The notes under the pieces were generated by a model. It was not told the DNA's origin, searched no databases, and was given only the letters and a program-made list of their open reading frames with translations. The translations under genes were made by a program, and so were the position numbers. Shown piece after piece: positions 10,225 to 18,953 of a stretch of DNA of 64,000 bases. The stretch covers positions 294,288 to 358,287 of the forward strand of contig NZ_WOYF01000003.1 in assembly GCF_009800925.1 (NCBI RefSeq). The letters are read 5' to 3'. Each line of letters opens with the position of its first letter. Within the stretch, counting starts at the first letter, position 1. This DNA comes from Budvicia diplopodorum. Its GTDB lineage: Bacteria > Pseudomonadota > Gammaproteobacteria > Enterobacterales > Enterobacteriaceae.

Positions 10225-10347
10225 AACAACGGTTAGGGTGCTAGAATTAGAGCGTATTTCGCAATCGTTAATGATTAACCAACAATAAATAAGCGGGTAC
10301 CAGTTTTAGCAGAGAATAAATAATGGAAAGGCGGGATATTGCAGACA

Positions 10348-10380
10348 TAAAAAAACCTTGGAGGCAATGCCTGCAAGGTT
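10348..10380 (-). terminator. Intrinsic terminator of the initiator tRNA operon
   Basis: Read on the minus strand, AACCTTG pairs with CAAGGTT across a 15-nt loop (which also pairs internally), followed by a run of T. It sits about 10 bases after the last tRNA gene. Confidence 0.8.
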
Positions 10381-10389
10381 CAGTAGTAT

Positions 10390-10466
<77 letters not shown>

Positions 10467-10554
10467 TCCGAAACTACGTTTGCTGTACTCTATTTTCGTG
10501 CTTCTTTACTGCTTTATATCGGTTCAACTGAATACGGTAGCGACATTATTTAGT

Positions 10555-10631
<77 letters not shown>

Positions 10632-10713
10632 TCCGATACTACTTTTACTTCTACTTTCTATTTCCAGATTTCTACAAACGTTTCCAATTAGTATTGCAGC
10701 TACAATATTTAAT

Positions 10714-10790
<77 letters not shown>

Positions 10791-10804
10791 TCCGTAGGAG
10801 GCGC

Positions 10805-10832
10805 ATATTACTCTCTGTGACTCAGGTTGCAA
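10805..10832 (-). promoter_or_regulatory. Promoter of the initiator tRNA operon
   Basis: On the minus strand, TTGCAA (-35) and TAATAT (-10) are separated by 16 bp, followed by a GC-rich discriminator GCGCCTCC as in stringently controlled stable-RNA promoters. Transcription would start just before the first tRNA. Confidence 0.75.
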
Positions 10833-10993
10833 GTGATTTTTTCCCTAAAGTTATAAAAACCGCCGATGTCTGCAAATTATGACGATCTTTTGTTCATTTG
10901 TTTTCACTGCTTCATTTATGGGGCCTTTCCTTTATACTTGTGGCTTTAGTATTGTCCCATAGCAATCGATAGTGAATAAAGGTGAATGGCGAA

Positions 10994-12112
10994 ATGAAAG
11001 GACGTTGGGCTAAATATGTACTTGGTGGGTTAATTATCGCGTTACTTGCAGGATGTGAGTCGCGACCAACTGACAAAGGTCAGCAGTATAAAGACGGTAA
11101 GCTAACCCAACCGTTTGCACTGGTAAATAATCCTAACGCAAAGAATAAGCCTGTTAACGGTCAGGATTTCGCCCAACAGGTTTCCGAAATTAGTAAAGTA
11201 TCGCCTTCACTTTATGCGAAGCATCGCGAGACCTATCAGGCTATTTTCCAATGGATGGTCTCTGGAGCAGAAGGCGTTCAACTGACGAAACACAAAATCA
11301 ATGCTTATCAAATGGAAGGCGTTGATAATTTCGGTAATGTTCAGTTTACCGGTTACTACACTCCGGTTATTCATGCCCGCCATACCAAGCAAGGGGAGTT
11401 TAAATACCCGCTGTATAGCATGCCCGGCAAAACTAAAAAGATGCGTCGCCTTCCCGATCGTGCAGGGATCTATGCCGGAGCGCTTGATGGTTTAGGCTTA
11501 GAGTTGGCCTACAGTAACTCTCTCGTCGACAATTTTATGATGGAAGTTCAGGGCAGTGCGTATGTTGATTTTGGTGACGGTACGCCGCTGGTGTTTTTTG
11601 CCTATTCTGGAAAAAATGGCCGGGCTTATCATAGCGTGGGTAAGGTTCTGATTGACCGTAATGAAGTTCCACGTGAAGAAATGTCAATGCAGGCGATTAA
11701 GAAATGGACTGACGAGCACAGTGAAGCCGAAGTCAGAGAGCTGCTGGAACAGAATCCTTCATTTGTCTTTTTCAAGCCAAGGCATTCAGCGCCGGTTAAA
11801 GGAGCAAGCGCGGTTCCTTTAGTGGCTAAGGCTTCTGTCGCTTCAGATAAAACGCTGATCCCACCGGGAACCACTATTCTGGCAGAAGTGCCGTTATTGG
11901 ATAACCAAGGTAAATTTACCGGTAAATATGAAATGCGTCTGATGATTGCGTTAGACGTGGGTGGTGCAATTAAAGGGCATCACTTTGATATTTATCAGGG
12001 TGTTGGTGATGAAGCGGGGCATGCGGCCGGCTTTTATAATCACTATGGCCGGGTTTGGGTACTCAGTACTCCGGCGGATATTGCCAACGATTTGCCGTCC
12101 GTGAAGCTGTAA
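10994..12112 (+). CDS. mltA: Membrane-bound lytic murein transglycosylase A
   Basis: Outer-membrane lipoprotein that cleaves peptidoglycan glycan strands to 1,6-anhydromuropeptides. The N terminus has a lipoprotein signal with lipobox LLAGC, Cys 21 being the lipidated residue, followed by E so not the inner-membrane D signal. The MltA domain is followed by the 3D-type segment ALDVGGAIKGHHFDIYQG, which holds the catalytic Asp. The 372-residue product starts at 10994, matching the E. coli N terminus MKGRW.KY; a GTG four codons upstream is the alternative. It sits next to the initiator tRNA genes as in E. coli. Confidence 0.96.
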   Translation: MKGRWAKYVLGGLIIALLAGCESRPTDKGQQYKDGKLTQPFALVNNPNAKNKPVNGQDFAQQVSEISKVSPSLYAKHRETYQAIFQWMVSGAEGVQLTKHKINAYQMEGVDNFGNVQFTGYYTPVIHARHTKQGEFKYPLYSMPGKTKKMRRLPDRAGIYAGALDGLGLELAYSNSLVDNFMMEVQGSAYVDFGDGTPLVFFAYSGKNGRAYHSVGKVLIDRNEVPREEMSMQAIKKWTDEHSEAEVRELLEQNPSFVFFKPRHSAPVKGASAVPLVAKASVASDKTLIPPGTTILAEVPLLDNQGKFTGKYEMRLMIALDVGGAIKGHHFDIYQGVGDEAGHAAGFYNHYGRVWVLSTPADIANDLPSVKL

Positions 12113-12162
12113 TCCAGAAGATTTTATTTTTGTGTCAACCAGTTAGAGATTATGAGGTCGTC

Positions 12163-12978
12163 ATGTCTGCCAGTTATTCTGAGGCCTATTTACAACGTTT
12201 TAGCGGCATTGCCCGGCTTTATGGTCGGGAGGTTTTAGCATTGTTTTCTCAGGCTCAGGTTTGCGTTATTGGTATCGGTGGCGTTGGCTCTTGGGCCGCT
12301 GAGGCTCTGGCCCGTAGCGGCATTGGCCATATTACCCTGATCGATATGGATGATGTTTGTGTGACCAATACCAACCGCCAAATCCATGCTATGCGACAGA
12401 CTATCGGCCAGCCCAAAGGTGAGGTTATGGCTCGGCGGATTGCCGAGATCAACCCCGAATGCCGAGTCACCTGTATTGATGATTTTATTACACCCGATAA
12501 CGTAGCCGAGTATATTACCGACAGGTTTGACTATGTGATTGACGCTATTGATAGTATCCGGCCTAAGGCAGCGCTGCTGGCTTACTGTCGGCGCTATAAA
12601 ATCCCGGTGGTGACTACCGGCGGTGCCGGTGGGCAAATCGATCCGACACAAATTCAGGTGGCTGATTTAGCCAAAACCATTCAAGACCCGCTGGCCGCCA
12701 AACTGCGTGAACGCCTTAAAAGCGATTATAACGTAGTGAAGAATAGTAAAGGAAAACTGGGGATCGACTGCGTATTTTCAACCGAGCAGCTGGTTTACCC
12801 TCAGGCCGATGGCAGCGTGTGTGCCGTTAAAAGCACCGCTGAAGGGCCTAAGCGTATGGACTGCGCTTCGGGTTTTGGTGCCATCACTATGGTGACGGCT
12901 TCATTCGGATTTGTCGCGGTTTCTCATGCCTTGAAGAAGATGCTGGCTAAGGCTGAGCGCCAAAGAGTTGCGCTTTGA
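12163..12978 (+). CDS. tcdA: tRNA threonylcarbamoyladenosine dehydratase TcdA (CsdL)
   Basis: E1-like enzyme that dehydrates t6A37 of tRNA to the cyclic form ct6A with ATP. The 271-residue protein has the Rossmann motif GIGGVG at 37-42, adenylation segments IDMDDVCVTNTNRQ and TGGAGGQIDPT, and the CASGFGA region near the C terminus. Start at 12163 fits the E. coli N terminus; the frame extends 36 codons back into mltA. It faces the convergent csdE and csdA genes, whose products feed this reaction in E. coli. Confidence 0.96.
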   Translation: MSASYSEAYLQRFSGIARLYGREVLALFSQAQVCVIGIGGVGSWAAEALARSGIGHITLIDMDDVCVTNTNRQIHAMRQTIGQPKGEVMARRIAEINPECRVTCIDDFITPDNVAEYITDRFDYVIDAIDSIRPKAALLAYCRRYKIPVVTTGGAGGQIDPTQIQVADLAKTIQDPLAAKLRERLKSDYNVVKNSKGKLGIDCVFSTEQLVYPQADGSVCAVKSTAEGPKRMDCASGFGAITMVTASFGFVAVSHALKKMLAKAERQRVAL

Positions 12979-13014
12979 TAGTTCACCATTCTTGATGATG
13001 TCAGCGGCCTACTT

Positions 13015-13455
13015 TTACCTATAAAATTCAGCGGCTTTTCTAATGGTAGCAACCAGTGCATCGAGGCCTTGAGATCGCGATGCGCTGAGCTGTTGATAAA
13101 TCCCCAGTCTGTCGAAGAATTTTAATGGATCGAGGGCTAATACCTGCTCTGGCGTTTTACCCTCAATCTGTGTCAATAAGATAGCCAGAATCCCCTTCAC
13201 TATTCGCCCTTCACTATCACCGTAAAAGTGGAGGGTGCCGTCAGGCATAATTTGGTGGCCTAGCCACACTCTATTCTCACAGCCTTTTAGCTCAAGCTGC
13301 CGTTGTTTTAGCTCTTCGGGCAGCTCGGGCAGCCGTTTAGCTAGCTGAACCAACTGACGATAGCGATCTTCCCATTGCGTTTTATTGCCAAACTGTTCGA
13401 GTAGGTGCTCGGTATTAATCTCCGTACCAAAAGGGTGCGGGGCAAGAATCGTCAT
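13015..13455 (-). CDS. csdE: Sulfur acceptor protein CsdE
   Basis: SufE-family partner of CsdA that takes the persulfide sulfur from the desulfurase. Length is 146 residues (E. coli 147). The acceptor cysteine is in the conserved loop KGCENRVWLGH near residue 60, and the SufE core continues through FYGDSEGRIVKGILAILL. Its ATG lies 2 bases after the csdA stop, so the two genes form one minus-strand unit. Convergent with tcdA. Confidence 0.95.
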   Translation of the reverse strand: MTILAPHPFGTEINTEHLLEQFGNKTQWEDRYRQLVQLAKRLPELPEELKQRQLELKGCENRVWLGHQIMPDGTLHFYGDSEGRIVKGILAILLTQIEGKTPEQVLALDPLKFFDRLGIYQQLSASRSQGLDALVATIRKAAEFYR

Positions 13456-13457
13456 GA

Positions 13458-14660
13458 TTACTCCAGTAGGGACAGGGCGCTGATTAATGACTGATACAGT
13501 TTATCTACGTCATCAGGTTGGTTATAGGGAGCAAATGAAGCGCGTAACGTACCGCTAACGCCGATAGCATCCAGCAGCGGTTGGGCGCAGTGCTGGCCAG
13601 AGCGAATGGCTACGCTCTGTTCTGACAGCAGCGTTGCCACATCGCCGTGATGGAAACCGGCTATATTGAAGGCCAGCAGGCTGCTGTTTTGAGCCCGATA
13701 GCTGATAAATCCGGGAATTGTCGAGATTCGGTCATAGGCTGATTGTGTCAGTGAGCAGGCGTAACGTTCTGCTTCAACAAGGTCCTGAGTATTTAGCCAT
13801 GATAACGCGGCACCAAACCCAATAACTCCGGCAATATTGGGCGTGCCCGCTTCAAAGCACTCCGGCACTGACTGGGCTTCAAACCCGTCGAATGACGCCT
13901 GAGTTAGCATTTTTCCACCGCCTTGCCAAGGTGCCATGTTATCCAGCAGCGATGCTTTGCCATAAAGCACGCCAATGCCGGTTGGTCCGTAAAGCTTATG
14001 GGCTGAGAAGGCGTAAAAATCCACATCTAGCCCTTGTACATCCGGCGGTGAATGTACCACGCCTTGAGCACCATCAACCACAACGACAGTACCGTTTTGG
14101 TGAGCTAACGATATGGCAAGCTTAAGGTCCGGACAGCCACCGGTCACATTAGACATATGGGCTATGGCTAGAATTTTAGTTTTGTGGGTCAGTAAGCTTG
14201 GCAGCAGGGTTAAGTTGGGTAAGTATGCTTCATTAACCGGAAGTTTAACCACTTTAGCGCCGGTTTGCTGTGCAACCATCAGCCATGGAATGAGATTGGA
14301 GTGATGTTCTGATTCACAGACGACTATTTCATCTCCGCTTTTTAGACGCGGGCGGGCATAGCTTTGAGCAACCAGATTAATCGCTTCGGTGGTTCCTTTC
14401 GTCCAGACTATCTGCCGTTGGCTGGCCGCGTTAATCAGGCTGGCAACGCTTTTGCGTGCATTTTCAAAGCGTTCTGTAGCATTTTGTGCGGCACTGTGCG
14501 CACTACGGTGGACCGTAGCGCCATTGTGGGCATAATATTCGCCGGTTGCCTGAATGACGCTTAACGGCTTAAGCGCCGTTGCTGCGCTATCCAGATAGCA
14601 ACCAGTCTGGTGTAATGCGGGAAAATGTTGGCGAAACGAAATGGGATCAAAAGATTTCAT
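13458..14660 (-). CDS. csdA: Cysteine desulfurase CsdA
   Basis: PLP-dependent class V aminotransferase fold enzyme that releases sulfur from cysteine, forming a persulfide for CsdE. The 400-residue protein carries the PLP lysine in FSAHKLYGPTGIG and the active-site cysteine loop RSGQHCAQPLL near residue 357. The histidine motif ESEHHSNLIPW is also present. First gene of csdA-csdE; the 277-bp upstream gap to the lipoprotein gene contains an inverted repeat but no gene. Confidence 0.96.
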   Translation of the reverse strand: MKSFDPISFRQHFPALHQTGCYLDSAATALKPLSVIQATGEYYAHNGATVHRSAHSAAQNATERFENARKSVASLINAASQRQIVWTKGTTEAINLVAQSYARPRLKSGDEIVVCESEHHSNLIPWLMVAQQTGAKVVKLPVNEAYLPNLTLLPSLLTHKTKILAIAHMSNVTGGCPDLKLAISLAHQNGTVVVVDGAQGVVHSPPDVQGLDVDFYAFSAHKLYGPTGIGVLYGKASLLDNMAPWQGGGKMLTQASFDGFEAQSVPECFEAGTPNIAGVIGFGAALSWLNTQDLVEAERYACSLTQSAYDRISTIPGFISYRAQNSSLLAFNIAGFHHGDVATLLSEQSVAIRSGQHCAQPLLDAIGVSGTLRASFAPYNQPDDVDKLYQSLISALSLLE

Positions 14661-14798
14661 TGGTATAACACTTTATTTGTGGTCGGCAGATTAACGCCGC
14701 GAATAAAAAAGATTGTACTAGCAGCGACAGCAAAGAACAGCGCTAATTGGCACTATTTTATTGCAGTCGGGTGCTTTTCAGAAGATAGTTACTACGCT

Positions 14799-14857
14799 CA
14801 AATTCATTGAATGTTTTACCTGCATGAGCGGTGATCGCTGCAACTTCAATGAATTTG
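14799..14857. repeat. 59-bp element with 13-bp terminal inverted repeats
   Basis: CAAATTCATTGAA at 14799-14811 is the exact reverse complement of TTCAATGAATTTG at 14845-14857. The interior contains a smaller dyad around AGCGGTGATCGCT. It lies in the divergent gap between csdA and the lipoprotein gene. The shape resembles short interspersed palindromic repeats of enterobacteria; no second copy was spotted in this window. Confidence 0.55.
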
Positions 14858-14937
14858 GGTATAGTTATAGTATGTGATCGAAATGGCTCATGATTTTTTA
14901 TCGGGTTTTCCCCTGTTTAACCGTAAGGAATAGTTTT

Positions 14938-15162
14938 ATGAAACGTCTTGTTCTTATCGCTTCTGCTCTGTTATTGACTTTAGGGCTGGCCGGATGCTCA
15001 AGCCACTATGAAATGACAATGGCCGATGGTACGAAGATTATCACCGTTGGTGAGCCTTCTCTTGACCAAAATACCGGCATATATACCTATGAGACCCGTT
15101 TTGACGGCGAACAGCAGATTAGTCAGGACTTGGTGAAAGAGTTTGTGAAGCAGCCTTACTAG
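14938..15162 (+). CDS. YgdI/YgdR family lipoprotein
   Basis: A 74-residue lipoprotein of the YgdI/YgdR (DUF903) family. The signal peptide ends in the lipobox GLAGC (Cys 20). The mature part has the typical small beta domain YEMTMADGTKIITVGEPSLDQNTG and a C-terminal acidic/basic helix. Function of the family is unknown. Start at 14938 is preceded by TAAGGAA. It sits next to gcvB as ygdI does in E. coli, so it is probably that orthologue, though YgdI and YgdR are similar. Confidence 0.88.
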   Translation: MKRLVLIASALLLTLGLAGCSSHYEMTMADGTKIITVGEPSLDQNTGIYTYETRFDGEQQISQDLVKEFVKQPY

Positions 15163-15183
15163 GTGTGAGACCATATTTTAGAT

Positions 15184-15399
15184 AAAAAAAAGCACCGCGT
15201 TTGCGGTGCTACTGAAATCACTACGGACAGACAGGGTAAATGTTCAGAAAATAGATAAATCGTTAGCACAATGTAATCAATGACTAGCGATCGCACCCAA
15301 CAAGCGTCAGGTAATTAGCAAACACAACATCACAACCACAAAGCCAAAAGTGCGCCCTTCATTCAAAAAACACACATTCTTCATTCCGGCTTAGGAAGT
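15184..15399 (-). ncRNA. gcvB: GcvB small RNA
   Basis: Hfq-dependent sRNA that represses many amino-acid and peptide transport mRNAs. Read on the minus strand it begins ACTTCCTAAGCCGGAA. It contains the GU-rich R1 seed (15319-15339, GTGGTTGTGATGTTGTGTTT...), the conserved TTTACCCTGTCTGTCC stretch and ends in the terminator AGCACCGC-AAAC-GCGGTGCT plus T8. Length about 216 nt (E. coli about 206). A TATAGT -10 lies at 15406-15411. It is divergent from gcvA, as in other enterobacteria. The R1 seed lacks one GUU-rich stretch present in my memory of E. coli GcvB. Confidence 0.95.
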
Positions 15400-15443
15400 A
15401 CCGCTACTATAGGTATTTGCTGGCATATACTCAAAGGACAATT

Positions 15444-15471
15444 TATAATGTATCGCATTAGAAAAACTAAT
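15444..15471 (+). promoter_or_regulatory. gcvA promoter -10 and GcvA-type operator
   Basis: TATAAT at 15444-15449 is a consensus -10 for gcvA. Just downstream, ATTAG-AAAAA-CTAAT (15457-15471) is a perfect LysR-type palindrome containing CTAAT, the core sequence reported for GcvA binding. Its position over the likely start of gcvA transcription, with the divergent gcvB promoter about 50 bp away, fits autorepression and control of gcvB. Inferred, not tested. Confidence 0.6.
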
Positions 15472-15531
15472 GAATAGATGGGCGGATATCGCCACCCTGT
15501 AGCGCTGCATCTGGGAATTACTGCCAATTAT

Positions 15532-16446
15532 ATGAAACGATTACCTCCGTTGAACGCTCTACGGGTGTTTGATTCTGCTGCTCGCCACCTTAGCTTTACT
15601 AAAGCATCAGAAGAGCTTTTTGTGACACAGGCCGCAGTTAGCCATCAAATTAAGTCATTGGAAGATTTTCTCGGGCTAAAGCTTTTTCGCCGCCGTAACC
15701 GCTCTCTTTTATTGACCGAAGAGGGGCAGAGCTACTACTTAGATATCAAAGAAATCTTTATTGCGCTTAATGAGGCAACCCGAAAATTGCAGGCCCGTAG
15801 CGCTAAAGGTGCGCTTACCGTAAGTTTGCCTACCAGTTTTGCTATTCAGTGGCTAGTTCCCCGGCTCTCGGGGTTCCATGAAAGCTACCCCGGCATTGAT
15901 GTGCGAATTCAGGCGATCGATCGCGATGAATGGAAGCTATCAGACGACGTAGACGTGGCTATTTATTACGGTAAAGGGAATTGGTCCGGGCTGCGGGTAG
16001 AACCGCTGTATGCCGAGTACCTGATACCCGTTTGTTCCCCTAGCCTGATGATGGGTGATAATCCGTTAACCTCGCCGAAAGCGCTTGAGTATCAGACTCT
16101 GTTGCACGATGCGTCAAGACGCGACTGGCAGGCGTATATACGCCAATTAGGCGTGCAGCACATTAACGTGCAGCAGGGGCCGATTTTCAGCCATACGGCG
16201 ATGGTGGTGCAGGCTGCGGTTCACGGTCAGGGTGTTGCGTTAGTAAACAATATGTTGGCGTTGGCGGAGATAGAGTCCGGCCGCTTGGTTTGTCCGTTCA
16301 ATCAGGCATTAGCCAGTAAAAATGCTTTTTATCTGGTATGTCATGACAGCCAGGCTGAACTGGGTAAAATAGCGTCTTTTCGAGAGTGGATTTTAGCCCT
16401 TGCTTCCAGTGAGCAAGAGAGCGTTCATTTACGCTACGATGAATAA
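15532..16446 (+). CDS. gcvA: Glycine cleavage system transcriptional regulator GcvA
   Basis: LysR-family regulator of the glycine cleavage operon and of gcvB. The N-terminal helix-turn-helix spans about residues 8-65 (LNALRVFDSAARHLSFTKAS...FVTQAAVSHQIK), followed by the periplasmic-binding-like effector domain. At 304 residues it aligns along its length with E. coli GcvA, starting MKRLPPLNALRVFD. The start at 15532 is used because the 18 upstream codons have no counterpart; the ribosome-binding site is weak (GGGAAT). Divergent from gcvB. Confidence 0.95.
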   Translation: MKRLPPLNALRVFDSAARHLSFTKASEELFVTQAAVSHQIKSLEDFLGLKLFRRRNRSLLLTEEGQSYYLDIKEIFIALNEATRKLQARSAKGALTVSLPTSFAIQWLVPRLSGFHESYPGIDVRIQAIDRDEWKLSDDVDVAIYYGKGNWSGLRVEPLYAEYLIPVCSPSLMMGDNPLTSPKALEYQTLLHDASRRDWQAYIRQLGVQHINVQQGPIFSHTAMVVQAAVHGQGVALVNNMLALAEIESGRLVCPFNQALASKNAFYLVCHDSQAELGKIASFREWILALASSEQESVHLRYDE

Positions 16447-16549
16447 ATGTCGGCAAAAATGAAAACATTCACTGTGGAAACTGAGTATTATCAGTAGAAT
16501 TCACACAGTTTCTCTTGATTCACCGATGACAGTAATAGGGTTAGTTATC

Positions 16550-16933
16550 ATGAATGGTCGTTTAATTCTTATTTTTTCTGCACTTAGCGGTTTTATCTTT
16601 GTTGCTCTTGGTGCGTTTGGGGCGCATGGATTAAGTAAAGTGCTCGATGTTCAGCAAATGGCGTGGCTGCGCACTGGTCTGGAATATCAGGGATTACATA
16701 CTTTGGCTATTCTGGCTCTAGGGTTCGCCGTTCAGTCGCAGAATAATGCGTGGTTTAAATGCAGCGCTGCCTTCTTAGCGCTGGGTACTATTTTATTTAG
16801 CGGTAGCCTTTATTGGCTGGCGCTATCGACAACAAAAATGTGGGTGTATATCACGCCAATCGGGGGCTTTTGCTTCCTAATCGGCTGGGCACTTCTGCTG
16901 GTTGGCGCTGTGCGCCTGAATAAAAAGGTTTAA
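16550..16933 (+). CDS. ygdD: Inner-membrane protein YgdD (DUF423)
   Basis: A 127-residue membrane protein with four hydrophobic segments (about 5-25, 42-62, 68-88, 97-118). The family signature [14 protein letters not shown] is near the N terminus and [13 protein letters not shown] follows. Function of the DUF423/YgdD family is not established. Start at 16550 matches E. coli; an ATG eight codons earlier is less likely. Followed after 2 bases by rlmM, whose ribosome-binding site lies in the end of this gene, as in E. coli. Confidence 0.92.
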   Translation: MNGRLILIFSALSGFIFVALGAFGAHGLSKVLDVQQMAWLRTGLEYQGLHTLAILALGFAVQSQNNAWFKCSAAFLALGTILFSGSLYWLALSTTKMWVYITPIGGFCFLIGWALLLVGAVRLNKKV

Positions 16934-16935
16934 CC

Positions 16936-18039
16936 GTGAATACTATAGCGTTGTATTGCCGTCCAGGGTTTGAGAAAGAGTGTGCGGCAGAAATCACGGA
17001 GAAAGCCGCAGGGCTGGAAGCGTATGGCTTTGCACGGGTTAAGGATAACAGCGGCTATGTGCTGTTCGAATGCTATCAGCGTGAAGATGCCGAGCGTTTA
17101 ATTCATAAATTGCCGTTTAGCTCTTTAATCTTTGCCCGTCAGATGCTGCTGGTTGGGGCATTGTTGCGCAACTTACCGGTCGAAGATCGAATTTCACCTA
17201 TCATTGCCATGATTGAAGGCGCGGTAGAAAACGCGGGCGACCTGCGGGTAGAAGTACCAGATACCAATGATGGCAAAGAGCTATTGAATTTTTGCCGCAA
17301 GCTGACGGTTCCGTTACGTCAGGCATTGCGGTCACGCAATATTTTATTGGCTAAAGAGAATAGCCATCGGCCGGTGATCCACGTTTTCTTTATCGCCAGC
17401 GGCTGTTGTTATGTCGGCTATTCTTACAGTAACAATAACTCACCTTTCTTTATGGGCATTCCGCGCCTGAAGTTTCCGTCCGATGCACCAAGCCGTTCAA
17501 CGCTGAAACTGGAAGAAGCATTTCACGTTTTTATTCCTGCCGATGAGTGGGATGAGCGTTTGGCCAGCGGTATGAAAGCGGTTGATTTGGGCGCCTGCCC
17601 GGGCGGCTGGACCTATCAGCTGACTAAACGCAGCATGATGATCGATGCGGTTGATAATGGGCCCATGGCTCAGAGCATTATGGACACCGGTCAGGTGGTT
17701 CATCATCAGGAAGACGGATTTCGCTTCGAGCCTACCAGCTCTAACATTTCATGGGTTGTCTGCGACATGGTAGAAAAGCCGTGGCGGGTATCGAGCCTGA
17801 TGGCCGATTGGCTGATAAAGGGCTGGTGCCGGGAAGCCATTTTTAACCTTAAGCTGCCGATGAAAAAGCGTTATGAAGAGGTTTGCCAAAATCTGAAAAT
17901 GATCGAGGATAAGCTGAAAGAGAACGGCATTAACGCACAAATCAGCGCAAAGCAGCTGTACCACGATCGCGAAGAAATTACGGTTCATGTTCGCCGCATT
18001 TGGGCTTCAGTTCCCGGCCGCAGAGATGAACGCGACTAG
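16936..18039 (+). CDS. rlmM: 23S rRNA 2'-O-ribose C2498 methyltransferase RlmM
   Basis: SAM-dependent methyltransferase modifying C2498 of 23S rRNA. The 367-residue protein (E. coli 366) has an N-terminal THUMP-like domain and a Rossmann methyltransferase domain with the SAM motif [14 protein letters not shown] near 215-228. The catalytic K-D-K-type residues are in the C-terminal half (for example NLKLPMKKR). Start codon is GTG at 16936, with AAAGGTTTAACC before it overlapping the ygdD stop. Confidence 0.96.
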   Translation: MNTIALYCRPGFEKECAAEITEKAAGLEAYGFARVKDNSGYVLFECYQREDAERLIHKLPFSSLIFARQMLLVGALLRNLPVEDRISPIIAMIEGAVENAGDLRVEVPDTNDGKELLNFCRKLTVPLRQALRSRNILLAKENSHRPVIHVFFIASGCCYVGYSYSNNNSPFFMGIPRLKFPSDAPSRSTLKLEEAFHVFIPADEWDERLASGMKAVDLGACPGGWTYQLTKRSMMIDAVDNGPMAQSIMDTGQVVHHQEDGFRFEPTSSNISWVVCDMVEKPWRVSSLMADWLIKGWCREAIFNLKLPMKKRYEEVCQNLKMIEDKLKENGINAQISAKQLYHDREEITVHVRRIWASVPGRRDERD

Positions 18040-18052
18040 CTTTGTTATTAAC

Positions 18053-18078
18053 GCCCCATTGCTCGTGAGCAATGGGGC
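18053..18078. terminator. Terminator between convergent rlmM and xni
   Basis: A perfect 12-bp stem, GCCCCATTGCTC and GAGCAATGGGGC, with a 2-nt loop, followed by TGTTTATT on the plus strand. It lies between two convergent genes and could serve both. Confidence 0.65.
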
Positions 18079-18084
18079 TGTTTA

Positions 18085-18864
18085 TTAATTCTCTTTTTGT
18101 TCCGATGGTTCTTTATTGATTCTTAACTGCTGAAGATTTCCTTCCAGATGTATATCCTGCTTTAAGGTCGCAATGTCGCGGCACAGATAGGCTAATTCCT
18201 TATGTTCAATTAATTTTTTGCGCCATTTGTCCGGTACGCTGTCTATTTGCTGATAAATTTTATCTAGCGATCCATATTCAGTGAGTAAGGTGGAGGCTGC
18301 CTTTGGACCTATCCCCGGAATTCCCGGAATTTTGCTACTGCTGATACCGGCCAGCCCCCAAAAATCTGTCAACTGTGCGGCTGGCACTGAAAATTCTTGT
18401 TGAACAAAAGGTATGTCTAACCAACGTTTTTGGAAATAGTCCCGGATACGCAGCGTGGGTGCCAGAAGCTGGCAGTAGCCTTTATCCGTTGAAACAATAG
18501 TCACCTGATAGCCCAACTGACTGACTTTATTGGCCAGCGTTGCTGCAAGATCGTCAGCTTCATCACCAACGGATTGCCAACAGGCAACGCCCGCTTGTTC
18601 AAACGCTTCACGCAGTTGGGGGAGTTCTGCAACTAACGCCTCAGGCATAGGGGAACGGCCAGCTTTGTAATCAGGGTAAATTTGATGCCGCCACCCGGTA
18701 TTGCGGTTTTCATCATCAAATACCGCAACTGCGTGAGTGGGCTGGCTGTGCTGTATCAGCTGTTCTAGCGCTCTGATGCAGGTTTGCTGGCATGGTGAAC
18801 CCTGAACGGCATGAATACGACGAATCAGGTTTAGCGCATCAACAATCAGTAGATGAATAGGCAT
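18085..18864 (-). CDS. xni: Flap endonuclease Xni (exonuclease IX)
   Basis: FEN-family nuclease related to the 5' nuclease domain of DNA polymerase I. The 259-residue protein has the acidic residues of the family ([29 protein letters not shown]) and the helix-3-turn-helix [19 protein letters not shown] near residue 185. Xni proteins lack some metal ligands of full FENs and activity is limited to flaps in E. coli. Convergent with rlmM; upstream lies ppnN on the same strand. Confidence 0.94.
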   Translation of the reverse strand: MPIHLLIVDALNLIRRIHAVQGSPCQQTCIRALEQLIQHSQPTHAVAVFDDENRNTGWRHQIYPDYKAGRSPMPEALVAELPQLREAFEQAGVACWQSVGDEADDLAATLANKVSQLGYQVTIVSTDKGYCQLLAPTLRIRDYFQKRWLDIPFVQQEFSVPAAQLTDFWGLAGISSSKIPGIPGIGPKAASTLLTEYGSLDKIYQQIDSVPDKWRKKLIEHKELAYLCRDIATLKQDIHLEGNLQQLRINKEPSEQKEN

Positions 18865-18889
18865 AATAAGCTGGTGGAGCGTCCTGTAG

Positions 18890-18913
18890 CTGCCGGAGGG
18901 CTATCTCCGGCAG
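18890..18913. terminator. Hairpin between ppnN and xni
   Basis: A 9-bp perfect stem (CTGCCGGAG and CTCCGGCAG) with a 6-nt loop lies downstream of ppnN. There is no clear T run on either side, so it may be a processing or stability hairpin rather than a terminator. Confidence 0.4.
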
Positions 18914-18953
18914 GGTTAGTGCAAACAGGGTCTATTGACCCACTGCCTGCTAA

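Larger units (their letters stand above)
8992..10320 (+). repeat. Tandem duplication carrying the amiC 3' end
   Basis: Three related stretches begin with the last codons of amiC: 8992-9060 (genuine), 9647-9715 and 10243-10320. Each has (G)GAATTA..GCGTATTT, then ATTAA or similar, then A..AAACAGGCG.G... or a decayed version of the amiC terminator. The two secreted-protein genes sit between them. The unit of about 600-650 bp therefore arose by tandem duplication with a breakpoint inside the amiC end. The third unit is cut off shortly after an ATG at 10322 and runs into the tRNA terminator. Confidence 0.8.

Noticed and set aside
14625..14810. 61-codon plus-strand frame in the csdA upstream gap
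   Set aside because: It begins inside csdA, runs into the inverted repeat and has no ribosome-binding site or similarity.
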